This document shows positions 42,464 to 51,081 of a stretch of 64,000 bases of DNA, one piece after another (the first letter of the stretch is position 1; each line of letters starts with the position of its first letter). A program made the position numbers and the translations under genes. The notes below the pieces were generated by a model. It was not told the DNA's origin. It made no database searches and was given only the letters and a program-made list of their open reading frames with translations. Source of the DNA: Amycolatopsis saalfeldensis. GTDB taxonomy: Bacteria; Actinomycetota; Actinomycetes; Mycobacteriales; Pseudonocardiaceae. The stretch spans positions 372,001 to 436,000 of the forward strand of contig NZ_FOEF01000002.1 of the NCBI RefSeq assembly GCF_900110575.1, given 5' to 3'.

Positions 42464-43225
42464 ATGAGCACGGAGTACACCGGCGCCGGCGACCCGCGGC
42501 GGGCCATCGAGCTGCTCTGGGGCGTGCCCGGCCCGCCGCGGCGCGGCCCCAAGCCCAAGCTCACGGTCGCCGACGTCGTCACCGCCGCCATCCGGCTGGC
42601 CGACTCCGACGACCTGGAGGCGGTCACCATGCGCCGGGTCGCCGAAGACCTCGGCGTCGCCCCGATGTCGCTCTACACCTACGTGCCCAGCCACTCCGAG
42701 CTGGTCGACCTGATGCTCGACCGCGCCCACGGCGAGCTGGCCGACGAGCTGCCCGCCACCGGCTGGCGGGACGCGGTCACCGCCGTCGCCGAGGACCTCT
42801 GGCAGCTCTACCACCGGCATCCGTGGCTGCTGCAGGTCACCACCGGCCGCCCGCCGCTCGGGCCGAACACCTTCGCCAAGTACGAACGCGAGCTGACCGC
42901 CCTCGACGGGCTCGGCCTCGGCGACCTCGAACTCGACGCCGTGGTCAGCCTGCTCACCGGGTTCGTCCGCGGCGCCGCCCGCGGTTCGGTCGACGCCGCG
43001 CGCGTGGTCCGCCGCAGCGGTCTCACCGACGTCCAATGGTGGGAGCGCAGCGCCCCGGTACTGGCCGGAATCCCCGCCGCCGACCCGGCGAACTACCCGC
43101 GCGCGAGCCGCGTCGGCACCTCCGCCGGCCAGGCCTACGGCGCCGCGGACAACCCCGAGCACCACTTCCGGTTCGGCCTCGCCCGCATCCTCGACGGCGT
43201 CGGGCAGCTCGTCTCACGGGGCTGA
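42464..43225 (+). CDS. TetR-family regulator
   Basis: 253 residues from the ATG at 42464 (homologues begin MSTEY.GGDP); ATGs at 42455 and 42407 are alternatives. HTH: LTVADVVTAAIRLADSDDLEAVTMRRVAEDLGVAPMSLYTYVPSHSELVDLML, with the TetR/AcrR helical C domain. Upstream are imperfect TGTAC repeats (42400-42435) that may be its operator. Neighbouring targets could be the divergent SNF2 gene, but this is unsure. Confidence 0.85.
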   Translation: MSTEYTGAGDPRRAIELLWGVPGPPRRGPKPKLTVADVVTAAIRLADSDDLEAVTMRRVAEDLGVAPMSLYTYVPSHSELVDLMLDRAHGELADELPATGWRDAVTAVAEDLWQLYHRHPWLLQVTTGRPPLGPNTFAKYERELTALDGLGLGDLELDAVVSLLTGFVRGAARGSVDAARVVRRSGLTDVQWWERSAPVLAGIPAADPANYPRASRVGTSAGQAYGAADNPEHHFRFGLARILDGVGQLVSRG

Positions 43226-43297
43226 CGAGCGGAAACTGTCGGTGCCCCGGGTTAGGTTCACTGCGGGTGGCGGCACGGGTCGTCGCCGGAGGGAGCA

Positions 43298-45412
43298 GTG
43301 GTGGAAGTGGACGGACGCACGGCCGAGGCCGCTGTCGCCCAGGCGTTCCGGGAGGAGCGGGCCCTGGTCGTGGCCACGCTCATCCGGGTCACCGGCGACT
43401 GGGACCTCGCCGAGGAGTGCGTCCAGGACGCCTTCGCCCTCGCCGTGCGCACCTGGCCACGCGACGGCGTCCCCGCCCGTCCCGGCGCGTGGCTCACCAC
43501 CACCGCGCGCAACCGCGCCATCGACCGGATCCGGCGCGAAACGGTGGGGGCCGGCAAGCTCCGGGAGGCCGCGCGCCTGATCGTCCCCGAAGAACCCGGG
43601 AACACCGACGAGAGCGGCGTGCCGGACGACCGGCTGCGGCTGATCTTCACCTGCTGCCACCCGGCGCTGGCCGTCGAAGCCCAGGTCGCGCTCGCGCTGC
43701 GGACCCTCGCCGGGCTCAGCACGGCGGAGATCGCCCGCGCGTTCCTCGTGCCCGAGCCGACCATGTCCCAGCGGCTGGTCCGGGTGAAACGCAAGATCCG
43801 CACCGCGGGCATCCCCTACCGCGTCCCGCCCGCGCACCTGCTGCCCGAGCGCCTGGCCGCCGTGCTCGGCGTGCTCTACCTCCTGTTCAACGAGGGCTAC
43901 ACGGCCAGCGCGGGCCCGGATCTGCAACGCCCGGACCTCGCGGCCGAGGCCATCCGCCTCGCCCGGGTGCTCGCCTCGCTCATGCCCGACGAAACCGAGG
44001 TCGCCGGGCTGTTCGCCCTCATGCTCTTGCAGCACGCCCGGCGCGACACCCGCGTCACGTCCGACGGCGACCTGGTCCCGCTCGACGAGCAGGACCGCAC
44101 CCGCTGGGACACCGCCGCGATCACCGAAGGCACCGCGCTTCTGGAAGCCGCCCTGCGCCGCGGCGAGCCCGGGCGTTACCAGATCCAGGCCGCCATCGCC
44201 GCCTGCCACACCCCTGAAGGCAGCGACTGGCCGCAGATCGCCGGGCTGTACGGCGAGCTGCTCAAACACCTGCCGACGCCGGTGGTCGAGCTCAACCGTG
44301 CCGTCGCCGTCGGCATGGCCGCCGGCCCCGCGGCCGGGCTCGCACTGGCCGACGAGCTGACCGCCCGCGGCGACCTGGCCGGCTACCACCTGCTGCCTGC
44401 CACTCGCGCCGATTTCCTGCGCCGTCTCGGGCGCACCGTCGAAGCGCGCGCGGCATACACCGAAGCACTGGCGCTGGCCGGCACCGGAGCCGAGCGCGCC
44501 TACCTCACCCGGCGGATCTCGGAACTGCCCGGCGCCGGGGTGTCGGTCCCGGCGCCCGCCGTTCGTCGGCTGGGCGAACCGACACCTGAGACGGAAGGAC
44601 ATCCCGTGATCGGCAAGACTTTGCGCCTGCCCGGCACCGAACTCCACTACGAACTCGACGGCAGCGGACCGGTGCTGCTCCTGGTACCCGGCGGCCCCGC
44701 CGACGCCACCGCGTTCACCGGCCTGCGCCCCCTGCTGACCAGCCGTTACACCGTGGTCACCTTCGACCCGCGCGGCATCTCGCGCAGCGCCGTCACCGGT
44801 GAGCCCGGGCCCGACCTGGTGGGCGACCACGCCGAAGACGTGCACCGCCTGCTGGCCGAGATCGGCGGCGAGCCCGCGTACGTGTTCGCCAACAGCGGCG
44901 GCGCCATCACGATGCTGGAACACCTCAAGCGCCACCCCGGCCAGGTCCGCACCCTCGTCGCCCACGAGCCCCCGGTCAGCCGCTACCTCGGCGAGATGCT
45001 CGCCGAAGGCCCGGACATTCCCGCGATCTACCGCGAGCACGGCACCGAGGCCGCGTTCGCCGCGTTCATGGCCGGCACCGGCTTCGAGGTCCCGCCGCCG
45101 CCCGCCGCCCCCACCCCCGAGGAAATCGAGCAGGGCAAACGGATGCAGGCCAACCTCGGCTTCTTCTTCGGTCACCTGATGGCCGCGATCGGCCAGTGGG
45201 AGCCCGACCTCGACGCCCTGCGTGCCTCCTCCGCCCGCCTCGTCATCGGAGTCGGCGCCGCCGCCGAAGGCACCCCCGCCCACACCGCCGGCCTCGGGCT
45301 GGCCCGCGAACTCGGCCTGGAGCCCGTGCCGTTCACCGGCGACCACGGCGGTTTCGCCGGGCAGCCGGGGCCGTTCGCGGAGCAGCTGACCGCCGTCCTC
45401 GACCAGCACTAG
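43298..45412 (+). CDS. ECF42-like sigma factor fused in frame to an alpha/beta hydrolase
   Basis: 704 residues from GTG with GGAGG upstream. Region 2 at 13-78 (VTGDWDLAEECVQDAFALAVRTW ... LTTTARNRAIDRIRRE), region 4 at about 108-165 (LAGLSTAEIARAFLVPEPTMSQRLVRVKRKIR), then the long C-terminal domain of ECF42-type factors (LLFNEGYTASAGPDLQRPDLAAEAIRLARVL). After residue 436 a complete hydrolase follows (LLLVPGGP, FANSGGAI, GDHGGF). There is no stop between them, but GGAAGGA sits 6 bases before an in-frame GTG at 44606, so the hydrolase may also be made alone. The DGPF gene follows, as usual for ECF42. Confidence 0.85.
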   Translation: MVEVDGRTAEAAVAQAFREERALVVATLIRVTGDWDLAEECVQDAFALAVRTWPRDGVPARPGAWLTTTARNRAIDRIRRETVGAGKLREAARLIVPEEPGNTDESGVPDDRLRLIFTCCHPALAVEAQVALALRTLAGLSTAEIARAFLVPEPTMSQRLVRVKRKIRTAGIPYRVPPAHLLPERLAAVLGVLYLLFNEGYTASAGPDLQRPDLAAEAIRLARVLASLMPDETEVAGLFALMLLQHARRDTRVTSDGDLVPLDEQDRTRWDTAAITEGTALLEAALRRGEPGRYQIQAAIAACHTPEGSDWPQIAGLYGELLKHLPTPVVELNRAVAVGMAAGPAAGLALADELTARGDLAGYHLLPATRADFLRRLGRTVEARAAYTEALALAGTGAERAYLTRRISELPGAGVSVPAPAVRRLGEPTPETEGHPVIGKTLRLPGTELHYELDGSGPVLLLVPGGPADATAFTGLRPLLTSRYTVVTFDPRGISRSAVTGEPGPDLVGDHAEDVHRLLAEIGGEPAYVFANSGGAITMLEHLKRHPGQVRTLVAHEPPVSRYLGEMLAEGPDIPAIYREHGTEAAFAAFMAGTGFEVPPPPAAPTPEEIEQGKRMQANLGFFFGHLMAAIGQWEPDLDALRASSARLVIGVGAAAEGTPAHTAGLGLARELGLEPVPFTGDHGGFAGQPGPFAEQLTAVLDQH

Positions 45413-45421
45413 GAGAACCCC

Positions 45422-45745
45422 GTGCGCTACCTGCTGATGATCGCCGGCGAAGGCGAACCGACCGAAGAACAGATGGCGGTCGGCTGCGGCGGCTGGTCCG
45501 ACGACCTGCTCGCCCGCGGCGTCCTCGTCAGCGGCGGCGGTCTGCACCCGCCGGCCTCCGCCACCACCGTCCGCGTGCGGGGCGGCGGCGTCCAGCTCAG
45601 CGACGGCCCGTTCGCCGAGAGCAAGGAGCAGATCGGCGGCTACGCCATGATCGACTGCGCCGACCTCGACGAGGCCGTCGACATCGCCTCCCGCCACCCC
45701 GCCGCGGCGTACGGCGCCATCGAAGTCCGCCCCATGCTGGGCTGA
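45422..45745 (+). CDS. DGPF/YCII-related protein, ECF42 partner
   Basis: 107 residues from GTG with AGGAG upstream, 9 bp after the sigma/hydrolase gene. MRYLLMIAGEGEPTEEQ and the signature LSDGPFAESKEQIGGYAMIDCADLDEAVDIASRHP define the DGPF subfamily of YCII proteins that are regularly encoded next to ECF42 sigma factors and are thought to be their targets. Biochemical role unknown. Confidence 0.92.
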   Translation: MRYLLMIAGEGEPTEEQMAVGCGGWSDDLLARGVLVSGGGLHPPASATTVRVRGGGVQLSDGPFAESKEQIGGYAMIDCADLDEAVDIASRHPAAAYGAIEVRPMLG

Positions 45746-45766
45746 GCACCCGAGGAGAGAAGAGCC

Positions 45767-46255
45767 ATGCCGTCCTTTGTGGACCGTCCTGCCCAGCGCT
45801 ACGCGGGGTTCCGCGACACCGTCACCGTCGAGGGCCTGCGCGAAGTGGCCCACCGCATCGCCGCCATCGTCGGCGCGCTCGCCGCCCGGGGCGTCACGCC
45901 CGCCGGTGCGCCGTTCTTCCGCTACCTCGTGATCGGGCCCGGGATGAGCAGCCTGACCGTGGAAGCCGGCGTACCGATCGAGGCCCCCGTGGACCTCGGC
46001 GAGGAGTACTTCACCGACGTCGTGCCCGCCGGGAAGTACGCCATGAGCACCCACCACGGCGCCCCGGACGGCCTCCACGCGGCGACCGCCGCCATCCTGG
46101 CCTGGGGCGAACAGGAAGGCGTGCGCTGGGACCGCACCGAAACCCCCGCCGGCGAACACTGGGCCGCCCGCATCGAGGTCTACCGCACCGACCCCCGCCA
46201 AGAGCCCGACGCGACCAAATGGGAGACCGACCTGTACCTCCGCCTCGCCGACTGA
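45767..46255 (+). CDS. GyrI-like small-molecule-binding protein
   Basis: 162 residues. Single effector-binding (GyrI/AraC_E_bind) domain: RYAGFRDTVTVEGLREVAHRIAAIVGALAARGVTPAGAPFFRYLVI, then VEAGVPIEAPV, AGKYAMSTHHGAPDGLHAATAAILAWGEQEGVRWDRTE and a final YLRLAD. Such free-standing domains sequester or hydrolyse toxic ligands. Third gene of the sigma-DGPF operon (21-bp gap, GAGGAGAG upstream). Confidence 0.88.
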   Translation: MPSFVDRPAQRYAGFRDTVTVEGLREVAHRIAAIVGALAARGVTPAGAPFFRYLVIGPGMSSLTVEAGVPIEAPVDLGEEYFTDVVPAGKYAMSTHHGAPDGLHAATAAILAWGEQEGVRWDRTETPAGEHWAARIEVYRTDPRQEPDATKWETDLYLRLAD

Positions 46256-46300
46256 CCCACCCGAACTCGGCGCTTACCTACCCGAGTCCGCCCCTGCCCT

Positions 46301-46396
46301 GCCCGGCCAGATCCCGCCCGGCCAGATCCCGCCCGGCTCGATGCTGCCCAGCCCAGCCCAGCCCTGCCCGGCTCGGTGCGGCCCTGCCCGGCTCGG
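46301..46396. repeat. GC-rich tandem repeats
   Basis: GCCCGGCCAGATCCC at 46301-46315 and 46316-46330, a diverged third copy at 46331-46345, then AGCCC triplets and two copies of GCCCTGCCCGGCTCGG at 46361 and 46381. They lie in the 276-bp gap between convergent genes (46256-46531), which holds no other recognisable feature. Confidence 0.7.
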
Positions 46397-46531
46397 ATCG
46401 GCCCACCCGTGCCGATCCGAGCAGGGCGGCCGAACCGGATCGAGCTGAACCGGCGCCTCTCTGCCGGCTCGACTGGCCGGACCGGGCAACCACCTCGGCC
46501 TGCCCCGGGCTGAGCCGGGGGCGAGCCCGAC

Positions 46532-47011
46532 TCAGCAGTGGCCCCGGGCCAGCCAGCCGCCGAGTAGGCAGCCGAAGCCGGCGGTTGCGGTCAGGGCGCG
46601 GACGAGGTTCCAGCGGACCCAGGCGGTCTCGAATCGGGCCCGTAGCTCGGACAAAGGGGCGGTGCCGCGCTCGAGCGCGTTGTTCATCGGGATGTTCACC
46701 GCCGCCGTGATCACGATCGTGACCAGCAGCAGCGCGAACCCCGCGACCAGCCACGGCAACGCGCGGCGCCCGTCCGCGGGCAGGTGCAACACCGCGGCCG
46801 CCGCGGCGAGCAGGGGCGCGCCGAGAAAAGTGAGCAGGAACCAGCCGTTGACGATGGCGATGTTGATCTGCCGCATCGCCGTGACGAACGTGTGGTCGTC
46901 CGCCCGCGCCAGGCCCGGCATCACCGACACCGCGTACGCGTAGAACAAACCCGCGATCAGCCCCGCCGCGACGATCGCCGCCACGAGGACCACCCCGGAC
47001 ACCGAAGACAT
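46532..47011 (-). CDS. DUF1772 (anthrone-oxygenase-like) membrane protein
   Basis: 159 residues with four membrane helices: VVLVAAIVAAGLIAGLFYAYAVSVMPGL, NGWFLLTFLGAPLLAAAAAVL, ALPWLVAGFALLLVTIVITAAVNIPMNNALE and ALTATAGFGCLLGGWLA. The VMPGL and NIPMNN signatures are typical of DUF1772/anthrone oxygenase-type proteins. ATG at 47011 with GGAAAGGA upstream. Divergent from an AraC regulator that may control it. Confidence 0.85.
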   Translation of the reverse strand: MSSVSGVVLVAAIVAAGLIAGLFYAYAVSVMPGLARADDHTFVTAMRQINIAIVNGWFLLTFLGAPLLAAAAAVLHLPADGRRALPWLVAGFALLLVTIVITAAVNIPMNNALERGTAPLSELRARFETAWVRWNLVRALTATAGFGCLLGGWLARGHC

Positions 47012-47238
47012 CGTACTTTCCTTTCCCGCAGCCGAAACCGTCATCTCGCCCAAGCCCGGGCGCAATCCGCGAACATCGCAGCCTCCTCCTCCGGCATCCC
47101 CGACACCGACGGCGATCTCGGCCGCCCAGGACCAGGGCTGTCGTTTCGGAAGTCATGAAAGTGAGTCAAGCTCGGCGGAGCGAGACGATCCATGGTTCAG
47201 GGGCTCGATATCATGTTTCAGCGTCTACGATGGTCGGC

Positions 47239-48369
47239 ATGGACCCGCTCGCCGCGCTGCTCGACGGCCCTCGCGCCCACGGGGCGTTCCTGCTCCGCTC
47301 GGTGCTGCGGCCACCGTGGTCGCTGCGCATCGAGGACCGGGCCCCGCTCACGCTCGTGGCCCTGGTGACCGGCGACGCGTGGATCGTGCCCGACCACGGG
47401 ACCCCGTCCCGGCTGGTCGCGGGCGACGTCGCGATCGTGCGCGGCCCCGAGCCGTACCTGTTCGCCGACGACCCGGCCACCCCGCCGCAGGCGGTGATCC
47501 TGCCCGGACAGGAATGTCGGACCCCCGACGGCGGGCACCTCACCGACCTCGTCGACACCGGTGTCCGCACCTGGGGCAGCCCGGCCGACGGCAAGGCTCG
47601 CGACGCAGCGGGTGCCGGAACCAGCGCCCGGGCCACCGCTGAGGCCAGCCCCCAGACCAGTGGCGGAACCAGCGCCGAGACCAACACCGGAACCGGCGCG
47701 CAGGCCAGTGGCGGAACCAGCGGCGAGACCAACACCAGAACCAGCGGCGAGGCCACCAGAACCGACGGCGGAACCAACCCCGAGACCGTGCTGCTCACCG
47801 GCACATACCCCGCCGTCGGCGAGGTGTCGCGCCGGCTGCTTGCCGCGTTGCCCCACGTCCTGGTGGTGCGCGCGGACGAGTGGGACAGCCCGCTCGTGCC
47901 CCTGCTCGCCGAGGAGATCGGCCGGGACGTCCCCGGCCAGGAAGCCGTTCTCGACCGGCTGCTGGACCTGCTGCTCATCGCCGCGTTGCGGACCTGGTTC
48001 GCCCGCCCGGACGCCGCCGCGCCGGCCTGGTACCGGGCGCACGAGGACGCGGTCGTCGGCCAGGCCTTGCGGCTGCTGCAGGATCGGCCCGACCGGCCGT
48101 GGACCGTCGCCGCGCTGGCTGCCGGCACCGGCGTCTCCCGTGCCGCGCTGGCCCGTCGCTTCACCGGCACCGTCGGCGAGCCACCGATGGCCTACCTCGC
48201 CGCGTGGCGCCTGGCGCTGGCCGCGGACCTGCTGCGCCAGCAGCCCGACACCACCATCGGCGCGATCGCCCGCCAGGTCGGCTACGGCAGCTCGTTCGCG
48301 CTGAGTGCCGCCTTCAAACGCGAGTACGGCCGCAGCCCCCAGCAGTACCGGGCCCGCGTGCCGGCCTGA
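47239..48369 (+). CDS. AraC-family regulator with cupin domain and repetitive insert
   Basis: 376 residues from ATG 47239 (47230 also possible). The N-terminal cupin (AFLLRSVLRPPWSLRIEDRAPLTLVALVTG) is interrupted at about residues 125-172 by a Thr/Gly/Ala/Glu-rich stretch of three tandem 16-residue units, after which the cupin resumes (TVLLTGTYPAVGEVSRRLLAALP). The C-terminal double HTH is intact (WTVAALAAGTGVSRAALARRFTG ... TIGAIARQVGYGSSFALSAAFKREYGRSPQQYR). Probably regulates the divergent DUF1772 gene. A paralogue at 38.6 kb is broken. Confidence 0.88.
   Translation: MDPLAALLDGPRAHGAFLLRSVLRPPWSLRIEDRAPLTLVALVTGDAWIVPDHGTPSRLVAGDVAIVRGPEPYLFADDPATPPQAVILPGQECRTPDGGHLTDLVDTGVRTWGSPADGKARDAAGAGTSARATAEASPQTSGGTSAETNTGTGAQASGGTSGETNTRTSGEATRTDGGTNPETVLLTGTYPAVGEVSRRLLAALPHVLVVRADEWDSPLVPLLAEEIGRDVPGQEAVLDRLLDLLLIAALRTWFARPDAAAPAWYRAHEDAVVGQALRLLQDRPDRPWTVAALAAGTGVSRAALARRFTGTVGEPPMAYLAAWRLALAADLLRQQPDTTIGAIARQVGYGSSFALSAAFKREYGRSPQQYRARVPA
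47611..47754 (+). repeat. Three tandem 48-bp units inside the AraC gene
   Basis: Units at 47611-47658, 47659-47706 and 47707-47754. The last two encode SGGTSAETNTGTGAQA and SGGTSGETNTRTSGEA; the first, GAGTSARATAEASPQT, is diverged. A partial fourth unit follows. The period keeps the frame. Confidence 0.85.
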
Positions 48370-48371
48370 TC

Positions 48372-48404
48372 GCCGAAGCCGCGTACCCCACGCGCGGCTT
48401 CGGC
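48372..48404. terminator. Bidirectional terminator between AraC gene and clpP
   Basis: Perfect 12-bp stem (GCCGAAGCCGCG / CGCGGCTTCGGC), 9-nt loop, between convergent genes. No T tract. Confidence 0.75.
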
Positions 48405-48417
48405 AACGCGGCCCGGC

Positions 48418-49005
48418 TCAGGCGGCTGCTTCGCCGGTGACGACGCGGTCCACGAAGCCGTACGCCAGCGCCTCCTCGGCGTCGAACCAGCGGTCGCGAT
48501 CAGCGTCGGCGGTGATGCGCTCGACCGTCTGCCCGGTCTGGCGCGCGGTGATCTCGGCCATGCGCCGCTTCATCTTCCCGAACACCTCGGCCTGGATCGC
48601 GATGTCGCTCGCCGCCCCCGAGATCCCCGCCGACGGCTGGTGCATCACCACTCGCGTGCTCGGCAGCAGGTATCGCTTGCCGCGGGTGCCCGAGGACAGC
48701 AGGAACTGCCCCATCGACGCGACGAACCCCAGCCCCCAGGTGGCCACGTCCGGCTTCACCAGCTGCATAGTGTCGTAGATCGCCATGCCCGCGGTGACCG
48801 AGCCGCCGGGCGAGTTGATGTAGAAGGTGATGTCCTTCTCGGCGTCGTCGGCCGCGAGCAGCAGCAGCTGCGCGGTGATCCGGTTCGCCACCTCGTCGGT
48901 GACCTCCGTGCCGAGGAACACGATCCGGTCGCGCAGCAGCTGCTCGTACACCGAGTCGTTGAGCGACTGTCCACCCTGGACTTCCAGCACCGGTACCGCG
49001 GTCAT
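48418..49005 (-). CDS. clpP: ClpP-family protease subunit, solitary copy
   Basis: 195 residues from ATG with AGGAG upstream. Catalytic Ser in GFVASMGQFLLSSG, His in VMHQPSAGISG, Asp in the ADRDRWFDAEEA region, plus oligomer motifs FYINSPGGSVTAGMAIYDTM. Actinomycete core clpP genes come as a clpP1-clpP2 pair followed by clpX; this copy stands alone, so it is an extra paralogue that probably mixes with, or substitutes for, the main rings under certain conditions. Confidence 0.93.
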   Translation of the reverse strand: MTAVPVLEVQGGQSLNDSVYEQLLRDRIVFLGTEVTDEVANRITAQLLLLAADDAEKDITFYINSPGGSVTAGMAIYDTMQLVKPDVATWGLGFVASMGQFLLSSGTRGKRYLLPSTRVVMHQPSAGISGAASDIAIQAEVFGKMKRRMAEITARQTGQTVERITADADRDRWFDAEEALAYGFVDRVVTGEAAA

Positions 49006-49126
49006 CGTCTTCTCCTGCCTGCGTTCGGATCCTCTGTCCTGACCGAACGTAGGACGTGCGGGGCCACCGGCGGGGCCTCGTTCGCTCACGGCGTGCGGGG
49101 TTCGCTCGTGGCGATCACCCCGGGGC

Positions 49127-50245
49127 TCAGCCCGCCATCAGTTCCGCCACCCTCGCGGCACCCTGCGGCGACAGGAACACCTCCAGGTTGGCGGCGGACT
49201 CCGCGGCCGCTTCGGCGGCGCGGGCCTGCATTGTCGCCTCGAAGTCCGCGATCGGGGTGCCGGCGGCGATCGCCAGCGCCAGCTCCGCGCCGTCGAGCAT
49301 CGCCAGGTTCGCGCCCAGGCCGGCGAACGGCGACATCAGGTGCGCGGCGTCCCCGAGCAACGTCACTCCCGGGACGTTCGGCCAGCTCAGGCCCACCGGC
49401 AAGGCGGCGACCCTGACCTGCATGACCGAGCCGGTCGCCGCGTCCACCAGCTCGACGAAATCCGGCGACCAGCCCGCGTACAGCTCCTTGAGCGCCGCGC
49501 GGGTGGCGGCCGGGTCGTCGAACGGGATGCCCGAGGTGGTGAACCAGTCCTCGCCGCCACGCACCGTCAGGTTGACCCGGACGCTGCCGTCGCCGCTGCG
49601 CTGGGCCGAGAGCGCCCGGTTCACCCCGATCACCATGAGGCTGCCGCGTCCCACCCGCTCCGACAACGCGGGGTGGTCGCGGTCGATGGCCGGGATGTTC
49701 AGCGAGACGGCGTTCGCGCCGGAGTGCACCGGCTCCTCGGGCGTGACCAGCGGGCGGATCCGGGACGACGCGCCGTCCGCGCCCACCAGCAGATCGCATT
49801 CGGCGGTCGTGCCGTCGGACAGCCGCAGCCGGTGCCGGCCACCGGGCAGCGGCACCGCCTCGGTCACGGCCTGTCCCCAGTGGACGGTGCCGGGCGGCAG
49901 CGAGTCGAGCAGCAGCGTGCGCAGGGCCGGCCGGTCGGCCTCGGGACGCTCGAACGGCGCGGCTTCGTCCGGGGTGTCCTTGCGCAACACCAGGGCGCCG
50001 GTGTGGTCGTACACCAGCAGGTCCTGGCCGTCCGGGCGGGCGATGGCGCGGAAGCCCTCGGTCAGGCCGGCCTCGTGCAGGGCGCGCTGGCCGGCCTCGA
50101 CGGTGAGGTCGAGGCTGCCGCCCTGGACCCGGGCGGTGGGCGAGGCGTCGCGCTCGTAGACCACGGACTCGATGCCGTGGACGTGCAGGACACGGGCGAG
50201 CGTGAGGCCGCCGAGCCCGGCTCCGGCGATGGCGATGCGGGTCAT
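49127..50245 (-). CDS. FAD-dependent aromatic-type monooxygenase
   Basis: 372 residues. FAD motifs: RIAIAGAGLGGLTLARVLHVHGI (GxGxxG), DLLVGADGASSRIR (DG motif), PGVTLLGDAAHLMSPFAGLGANLAMLDG (GD motif). Resembles the TetX-like and salicylate hydroxylase-like group A monooxygenases that act on drugs or aromatic rings. Divergent from a TetR gene, with a nested palindrome between the two; hence inducible by its substrate, probably a xenobiotic. Confidence 0.9.
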   Translation of the reverse strand: MTRIAIAGAGLGGLTLARVLHVHGIESVVYERDASPTARVQGGSLDLTVEAGQRALHEAGLTEGFRAIARPDGQDLLVYDHTGALVLRKDTPDEAAPFERPEADRPALRTLLLDSLPPGTVHWGQAVTEAVPLPGGRHRLRLSDGTTAECDLLVGADGASSRIRPLVTPEEPVHSGANAVSLNIPAIDRDHPALSERVGRGSLMVIGVNRALSAQRSGDGSVRVNLTVRGGEDWFTTSGIPFDDPAATRAALKELYAGWSPDFVELVDAATGSVMQVRVAALPVGLSWPNVPGVTLLGDAAHLMSPFAGLGANLAMLDGAELALAIAAGTPIADFEATMQARAAEAAAESAANLEVFLSPQGAARVAELMAG

Positions 50246-50259
50246 GAAGCACTCTCCTT

Positions 50260-50292
50260 CGATACGCTGTATTTAGACAATACACTGTATCG
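50260..50292. promoter_or_regulatory. Nested TetR operator
   Basis: A 33-bp dyad: CGATAC ... GTATCG outer arms and TGTATT-TAGAC-AATACA inner arms, with two mismatched positions per 14-bp side. Located between the divergent FAD monooxygenase and TetR genes; another GTATCG follows at about 50304. Confidence 0.75.
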
Positions 50293-50336
50293 AACGGGGC
50301 GTTGTATCGTTACCCCCACCGAACCGGAGGAGAACG

Positions 50337-51023
50337 ATGAGCGAGCTCGTGTGGGAGCGGCCCGAGCCGCCGGCCCGCCCCGCGCCCAGTCCGCTGAGCC
50401 GCGAGGGGATCGTCGCCGCGGCCTGCGAACTGGCCGACGCGGACGGCCTCGAAGCGGTGTCGCTGCGCAAGGTCGCGGCCGCGCTCGGCGCCGGCCCCAT
50501 GCGGCTCTACGGTTACCTGGACACCAAGGAAGAGCTGCTCGACCTGATGGCCGACGCGGTGTACGGCGAGCTGGACCGGCCCGCCCCGGACGACGACTGG
50601 CGGACCGCCATGCGCTGCGTCGCCCGCTCGCTGCGCGATCTGGCCCACCGGCACGAATGGTTCGCCGACCTGATCGGCGGCCGCCCCAGCCTCGGCCCGA
50701 ACGCGCTGGCCTACATGGAGGCCACGCTCGCCGCACTGGGCGACTTCGGCCGCCTCGAAGACGCGATGCAGGCCATGCACACCGTGAACTCCTACGTCAT
50801 CGGCGCGGTCCGCGACGAGGTCACCGGCCGGCGTGTCGAACGTGCTTCCGGCCAGGACGAGGGCCAGTGGCTGCAGGCGTCCGGCCCCTACCTGGAGCGG
50901 GTGTTCGCCACCGGCCGCTACCCCACCCTCGAACGCGTCGTGCGCGAGACCACCCACCCCGACCGGGACACCGAGTTCGAGGTCGGACTGGAACAGGTGC
51001 TCAACGGGGTCGCGCCTCGCTGA
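50337..51023 (+). CDS. TetR-family regulator of the FAD monooxygenase
   Basis: 228 residues. HTH: LSREGIVAAACELADADGLEAVSLRKVAAALGAGPMRLYGYLDTKEELLDLMADAV; helical ligand domain of the TetR/tetracycline-like C group. GGAGGAG before the ATG. The divergent arrangement resembles tetR-tetX-type pairs. Confidence 0.9.
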   Translation: MSELVWERPEPPARPAPSPLSREGIVAAACELADADGLEAVSLRKVAAALGAGPMRLYGYLDTKEELLDLMADAVYGELDRPAPDDDWRTAMRCVARSLRDLAHRHEWFADLIGGRPSLGPNALAYMEATLAALGDFGRLEDAMQAMHTVNSYVIGAVRDEVTGRRVERASGQDEGQWLQASGPYLERVFATGRYPTLERVVRETTHPDRDTEFEVGLEQVLNGVAPR

Positions 51024-51081
51024 ACCCCGCGCACGGCGAGCCGGTTACCGCTTAAGCGGGGAGATTTGCCACCATGACCGC

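Noticed and set aside
43214..46201. 995-codon minus-strand frame opposite the sigma/hydrolase operon
   Set aside because: Low-complexity Gly/Ala/Val shadow of three well-supported plus-strand genes.
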